A DNA stretch of 64,000 bases from Oceanospirillum sp048265165 (GTDB lineage: Bacteria; Pseudomonadota; Gammaproteobacteria; Pseudomonadales; Halomonadaceae): the NCBI RefSeq assembly GCF_048265165.1, contig NZ_JBLXCD010000002.1, positions 310,001-374,000 on the forward strand. The letters are read 5' to 3'. Position numbers and translations under genes: made by a program. Of the stretch, positions 60,572 to 64,000 are shown piece after piece. Under the pieces are notes generated by a model. It was not told where the DNA came from and ran no database searches. It saw nothing but the letters and a program-made list of their open reading frames with translations. Within the stretch, counting starts at the first letter, position 1; the number at the start of each line of letters is the position of its first letter.

Positions 60572-61167
60572 AGTGACTCTCCACCGGCCAGACTGTCGGC
60601 AGCTAGCGACATTCTTAATTTCTTAAAAGCCAGACGTAGCCCGGATTTTACACTACCAATCGGAATTTCAAGATCTGCAGCAATTTCGCTGTGACTCTTA
60701 CCCTGATAGTAGGACTTATAAACTAACTGAGCTTGCATAAGCGGTAATTCTTTCAAAGCGTCTTCTATATGCTTTTTTGAGTTCTGCCAGCTGTTGTCAT
60801 CCTCACCGGCTTGCTCGTGATGGTTCAGCAATCCTTCATGTTCATGGTAGGAGTCCGTACTTTGTTCAAGTTTACCCCTACCGGAACGCTGCTGGTCGAT
60901 AAACAGATTACGGGCGATACAGAAGATCCAGGTTGAAGCCGCAGCCTTTGAAGCATGATACTGCTCGGCTTTTCGCCAGACCTGAAGCAAAGCCTCTTGG
61001 GCCAGCTCTTCCGCTTTAGCATCAGACAACCCAAATCTGAGTAAATAGGTTTTTACCCGCGGAGCAAAATGCTGGTACAGGGCGGCAAATTTTTCCCGAT
61101 TACGATTTAAACCGACATCCGTAAGCGCCTGATTCCAGTTCTGAGATGCTGATTGCACTTTTTCCAT
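60568..61167 (-). CDS. rpoE: ECF sigma factor of the RpoE-ChrR (ECF11) group
   Basis: A 199-residue ECF sigma factor. Region 2 (about 25-95) includes AEELAQEALLQVWRKAEQYH and STWIFCIARNLFIDQQR. Region 4 (about 130-190) includes ELPLMQAQLVYKSYYQGKSHSEIA and IPIGSVKSGLRLAFKKLR. Pairing with chrR marks it as the photooxidative-stress sigma first studied in Rhodobacter. GGAG precedes the ATG by 8 bases. Its own promoter (61192-61221) matches its presumed recognition sequence, so it is autoregulated. Confidence 0.94.
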   Translation of the reverse strand: MEKVQSASQNWNQALTDVGLNRNREKFAALYQHFAPRVKTYLLRFGLSDAKAEELAQEALLQVWRKAEQYHASKAAASTWIFCIARNLFIDQQRSGRGKLEQSTDSYHEHEGLLNHHEQAGEDDNSWQNSKKHIEDALKELPLMQAQLVYKSYYQGKSHSEIAADLEIPIGSVKSGLRLAFKKLRMSLAADSLAGGESL

Positions 61168-61191
61168 CCGTTTTCTCCCGTGATCTCGGCT

Positions 61192-61221
61192 TTTCTACGC
61201 ACCGGCTTATCAGCCGGATCA
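61192..61221 (-). promoter_or_regulatory. ECF11 promoter of rpoE-chrR
   Basis: On the minus strand TGATCC (61221-61216), 18 bases, TAGAAA (61197-61192), 25 bases before the rpoE start. It matches the TGATC-N18-TA arrangement known for Rhodobacter RpoE. Confidence 0.8.
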
Positions 61222-61401
61222 CCTGCAGATCGGTCGGAGCATTGAATTTATTTTATTTATCGATTCACTTCCATTTAACAGCCTCCACCTGAACAGACCA
61301 TCCAGGAATAAAGCTTTTGAAGATCATTTAACGCTATGCTTTATTTTACAAGCTTTTCCTAAGAAAGGAGTCCGGCCTGATATCAGCTGAACACCATTAA
61401 G

Positions 61402-61430
61402 TGATCTGCTCATACTGATCAGCCGTAAAG
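61402..61430 (+). promoter_or_regulatory. ECF11 promoter of the oxidoreductase-DUF1365 operon
   Basis: TGATCT (61402-61407), 18 bases, TAAAG (61426-61430), 47 bases before the oxidoreductase gene. Same spacing as the rpoE promoter and close to the Rhodobacter TGATCC-N18-TAAGA form. Confidence 0.8.
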
Positions 61431-61477
61431 CCAGTCAATGCACGTAATTTGAACATCAGCTTATTTGGAGCATCGTT

Positions 61478-62971
61478 ATGGTCTCTACAGTTACCGGTAT
61501 ATCAGCGTCTGACATTACCGCATCTGACGCTCAACCAACCAACAACAGCTCCCGTGGCAAAACGGTTGCCGTTATTGGCTCGGGTATCTCGGGTCTGTCT
61601 GCGGCCTGGCTGCTGAGCAAAAAACACGCCGTCACCCTGTTCGAAAAAGATGACCGCTTTGGCGGCCATTCCAACACAGTTACAGTCAAAACGAAGGATG
61701 GCCCCATTCCGGTGGATACAGGGTTTATCGTTTTTAATCCGGTGAACTATCCTAACCTGACAGCGCTGTTTAAACATATCGGTGTTGACGCTCCTGCAAC
61801 AGATATGTCTTTTGCCGTGTCTGCAGAAAAAGGCGCTATCGAGTACAACGGTAATGGCCTGTCCGGTATATTTCCAACATTAGGCAATGTTTTTAACCCT
61901 CGCATCTGGCGCATGCTGAAGGATGTACTGCGCTTCTACAAAGAGTGCAGTAGCTGGCAAAACAGCCTCCCTGAAGAGATGACTCTGGGCGAGCTGCTTG
62001 CAAAGTATCACTATTCCGATGATTTCAGGGATCTGCACCTGATACCGATGGGGGCAGCCATATGGTCAACGCCTGCGGATCAGATGCTGGATTATCCGGC
62101 ACGGGCTTTCCTGAATTTTTGCCAGAACCATGGATTGCTTCAGGTGGAAAACAGACCTCAGTGGCACACGGTTCGCGGCGGTAGCCGGGAGTATGTCAGT
62201 AAGCTGGTCCGTGAGATTCAGCCCGCTGCTTTCTGCAATCGCGGTGCACGTCAGGTGATACGCCCCAGTGGTAAAGCTGGCGACACTGATAAAGTCATTG
62301 TAGTGGACTCCCGTGGAGAGCTGCGCGAGTTTGATGAGGTGGTTCTTGCCTGCCATGCTAATGAAGCACTTCAGCTGTTAACCAACCCGACTGAGCAGGA
62401 ACAGCATCTGCTGGGAGCCTTCTCGTATCAGCGCAATAAGGCGATTTTGCACAGTGACACCCAGCTGATGCCTGAAAACCGGAAAGTCTGGTCTAGCTGG
62501 AACTACCTGCGGGGCAGCAAAGGAGAGCAGCATAACCAGCAATCACTGGCCGTCAGTTACTGGATGAACAAACTTCAGCCTCTGGACACAGATCAGCCTT
62601 TGATTGTGACCTTAAACCCGCCGACAGAACCGGCAGAGGGCAGTATTCATTGCAGTTTTCTTTATGACCATCCGGTATTTGATAAAAATGCCATGGCGGC
62701 CCAACAGGAGTTGCATAAACTTCAGGGTCAGAATCACACCTGGTTTTGCGGTGCTTATTTTGGCTTTGGCTTCCATGAAGACGGTCTGCAGTCCGGCCTT
62801 GCGGTTGCTGAGGCCCTGGGTGATGTACGTCGCCCGTGGCAGGTTAAAAATGAATCCGGTCGTATTCATTGGCCGGAACATATATCAACCAGCCAGCAAG
62901 CTGTATCGGATCAGCCCACTGGGGTTCACAAGGTTCTGACCGACAGCAGCCCCCAATCCAACGCCAGCTAA
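61478..62971 (+). CDS. FAD/NAD(P)-binding oxidoreductase of the RpoE-ChrR regulon
   Basis: A 497-residue flavoprotein of the amine oxidase/phytoene desaturase-like family. The FAD fold motif is VAVIGSGISGLSAAWLLS (about 31-48), then LFEKDDRFGGHSNTV. A substrate-side block is PVDTGFIVFNPVNYPNL and the C-terminal FAD contact is CGAYFGFGFHEDGLQSGLAVAE. This gene, DUF1365 and a cyclopropane-synthase-like methyltransferase form a conserved set under RpoE-ChrR, thought to modify membrane fatty acids. GGAG lies 8 bases before the ATG. Confidence 0.9.
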   Translation: MVSTVTGISASDITASDAQPTNNSSRGKTVAVIGSGISGLSAAWLLSKKHAVTLFEKDDRFGGHSNTVTVKTKDGPIPVDTGFIVFNPVNYPNLTALFKHIGVDAPATDMSFAVSAEKGAIEYNGNGLSGIFPTLGNVFNPRIWRMLKDVLRFYKECSSWQNSLPEEMTLGELLAKYHYSDDFRDLHLIPMGAAIWSTPADQMLDYPARAFLNFCQNHGLLQVENRPQWHTVRGGSREYVSKLVREIQPAAFCNRGARQVIRPSGKAGDTDKVIVVDSRGELREFDEVVLACHANEALQLLTNPTEQEQHLLGAFSYQRNKAILHSDTQLMPENRKVWSSWNYLRGSKGEQHNQQSLAVSYWMNKLQPLDTDQPLIVTLNPPTEPAEGSIHCSFLYDHPVFDKNAMAAQQELHKLQGQNHTWFCGAYFGFGFHEDGLQSGLAVAEALGDVRRPWQVKNESGRIHWPEHISTSQQAVSDQPTGVHKVLTDSSPQSNAS

Positions 62972-62986
62972 TCGAAGGAACGAACG

Positions 62987-63835
62987 ATGGAAGATACCGA
63001 CTCAGAAGAGCTCCGCTTTCGCAGCCGTCTCTATTACAGCACCGTGATGCACGACCGGGTTAAACCGGTACGACACCGCTTTGTTTATAAAACCGGCACC
63101 TTTCTGCTGGATCTGGACGAGCTGGATGCTTTGGAAAACCATTTTGGGAAAAGGTTTGGCCTGAACCTGTTCGGCCACAACCATTCCGGCCTGTTCAGTC
63201 TTTACGATAAGGACTATGTTGCTCACGAAGGCGATACGATAAAGCAGCATGTCCAGCGCCTGCTGGCGGATAGCCATTGCGCGCCTGCATCACGTATTGA
63301 GTTGTTATGTATGCCACGACACCTGGGTTATAGCTTTAACCCGCTCTGCATCTTCTTCTGCTACAACGCAGCCGGCGAGCTTTACACCACGCTTTATCAG
63401 GTGAGCAATACCTTCAGCCAGAAGCATATTTATTCGGTAGAAGCCAAGCCAGTTCAGGTCGGTGAAAAATCGGCCCTGCACCATCAGGCTGACAAGGTTT
63501 TCTATGTCTCGCCTTTTATCAATATGGATTGTCAGTACCGTTTTCGGATCGCCACACCGGGGGATGTACTCAAGGTACTGATTCGTCAGGAGGACCGTGA
63601 AGGTCTGCTGTTAAATGCCACACTCACCGGAAAGAGCACCCCGCTGACCGCCAAAGGTCTGGTGGCGATGACTCTTAAACGCCCCCTGTTTACCTATAAG
63701 GTCATAGCAGGCATTCACTGGGAGGCTCTGCGTCTGTGGCTGAAAAAAATTCCGCTGGTAAGCCGCAAAGAGATCCCTAAGCCGCCACTCGTTACCAAAG
63801 GTCAGCCTCTGGCTATGACAACAAAAGAGGAATAA
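62987..63835 (+). CDS. DUF1365 protein
   Basis: A 282-residue protein of the DUF1365 family, characteristic of the RpoE-ChrR regulon. Blocks seen are LYYSTVMHDRVKPVRHRFVYK, read as LYYSTVMHDR and PVRHRFVYK, then LGYSFNPLCIFFCYN, VSNTFSQKHIY and KVFYVSPFINMDCQYRF. Biochemical function is unknown; genetic work in other bacteria links the family to fatty acid modification. AAGGAACGAACG precedes the ATG, 15 bases after the oxidoreductase gene. Confidence 0.92.
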   Translation: MEDTDSEELRFRSRLYYSTVMHDRVKPVRHRFVYKTGTFLLDLDELDALENHFGKRFGLNLFGHNHSGLFSLYDKDYVAHEGDTIKQHVQRLLADSHCAPASRIELLCMPRHLGYSFNPLCIFFCYNAAGELYTTLYQVSNTFSQKHIYSVEAKPVQVGEKSALHHQADKVFYVSPFINMDCQYRFRIATPGDVLKVLIRQEDREGLLLNATLTGKSTPLTAKGLVAMTLKRPLFTYKVIAGIHWEALRLWLKKIPLVSRKEIPKPPLVTKGQPLAMTTKEE

Positions 63836-63840
63836 TCCTA

Positions 63841-64000
63841 TGCTGTTCCATTCACGCTCTGCAACTCAAGCTCAACCCGGATCAGAAAGCCCTGCCGGAT
63901 CAGCAACAACCTTTACAACCGAGGGCTCACGACCTAACAGAAATAAAGTCGCCACTCGCCCGGTTCGCCACCCATTCTGGCGCTGGCTGATCAATAGCAT
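63841..64000 (+). CDS. Start of the next operon gene, probably a Cfa-like methyltransferase (truncated by window)
   Basis: A frame opens at ATG 63841 with GAGGA 8 bases upstream, 5 bases after the DUF1365 stop, and runs off the window (53 codons). The visible part is a Ser/Thr/Gly-rich leader ending RHPFWRWLINSI. In the usual gene order a cyclopropane-fatty-acyl-phospholipid-synthase-like methyltransferase follows DUF1365; that identity is by synteny only. Confidence 0.6.

Larger units (their letters stand above)
61168..61477. other. Divergent control region of rpoE-chrR and the oxidoreductase operon
   Basis: A 310-base gap with the two ECF11-type promoters described separately (61192-61221 leftward, 61402-61430 rightward). 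The stretch between them is AT-rich, and no gene is seen in it. Confidence 0.8.

Noticed and set aside
1..64000. CRISPR arrays, prophage, integrative element or insertion sequences
   Set aside because: No regularly spaced repeats, integrase or transposase genes, or target-site duplications were seen.

Overview
This 64-kb window is chromosomal DNA of a marine-type gammaproteobacterium, most like the Oceanospirillaceae group. That placement is inferred from gene content and order: fabA-fabB, ygfB-pepP-ubiH-ubiI diverging from zapA-6S RNA-fau, a holD-like gene next to rimI, TRAP-type uptake, many chemotaxis and c-di-GMP proteins, and an RpoE-ChrR photooxidative cluster. There are no rRNA genes, tRNAs, CRISPR arrays, integrases or transposases. 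Most of the window is vertically inherited core genome with a few accessory pieces.

Layout. 1-7.3 kb: end of a chemotaxis receptor, zapB, holD-like/rimI, leuA, a small membrane protein, and a DsbG-like/TlpA-like disulfide pair. 7.4-11.9 kb: rapA and a degenerate HD-GYP protein whose leader can fold into a four-way junction. 12-17.2 kb: a light/photodamage cluster (SDR39U1 epimerase, CbiX-like, YbgA-like, MerR-family regulator, photolyase). 17.5-20.2 kb: fabA-fabB and a HepT/MntA toxin-antitoxin pair. 20.4-23.9 kb: AEC transporter, universal stress protein, chemotaxis receptor. 24-38.4 kb: a lactate-utilisation locus. 38.5-43.9 kb: housekeeping and uncharacterised genes, including a YdjM homologue with a LexA-box-like palindrome upstream and rlmI. 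43.9-50.5 kb: the ubiquinone-hydroxylase operon, zapA and 6S RNA. 50.5-59.8 kb: two c-di-GMP proteins, a 30-residue membrane protein, ilvA and rpiA. 59.8-64 kb: chrR-rpoE and the divergent oxidoreductase/DUF1365 operon, running off the window.

How the genes work together. Two regulatory circuits can be read from the DNA. (1) Lactate: a DctPQM TRAP transporter, the LldEFG (LutABC) L-lactate oxidase and a Dld-II type D-lactate dehydrogenase lie in one direction. They diverge from lldR-dctB-dctD. The gap between holds two perfect palindromes of the PdhR/LldR type, one beside each presumed promoter. (2) Photooxidative stress: the rpoE-chrR operon and the divergent oxidoreductase operon each carry TGATCY-N18-TA promoters. 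A third copy of this promoter lies 48 kb away, in front of the epimerase gene of the photolyase cluster. That cluster also has a perfect TGTACA-N12-TGTACA operator of the kind reported for class II LitR light regulators. This suggests the two clusters are coordinated by singlet oxygen and light.
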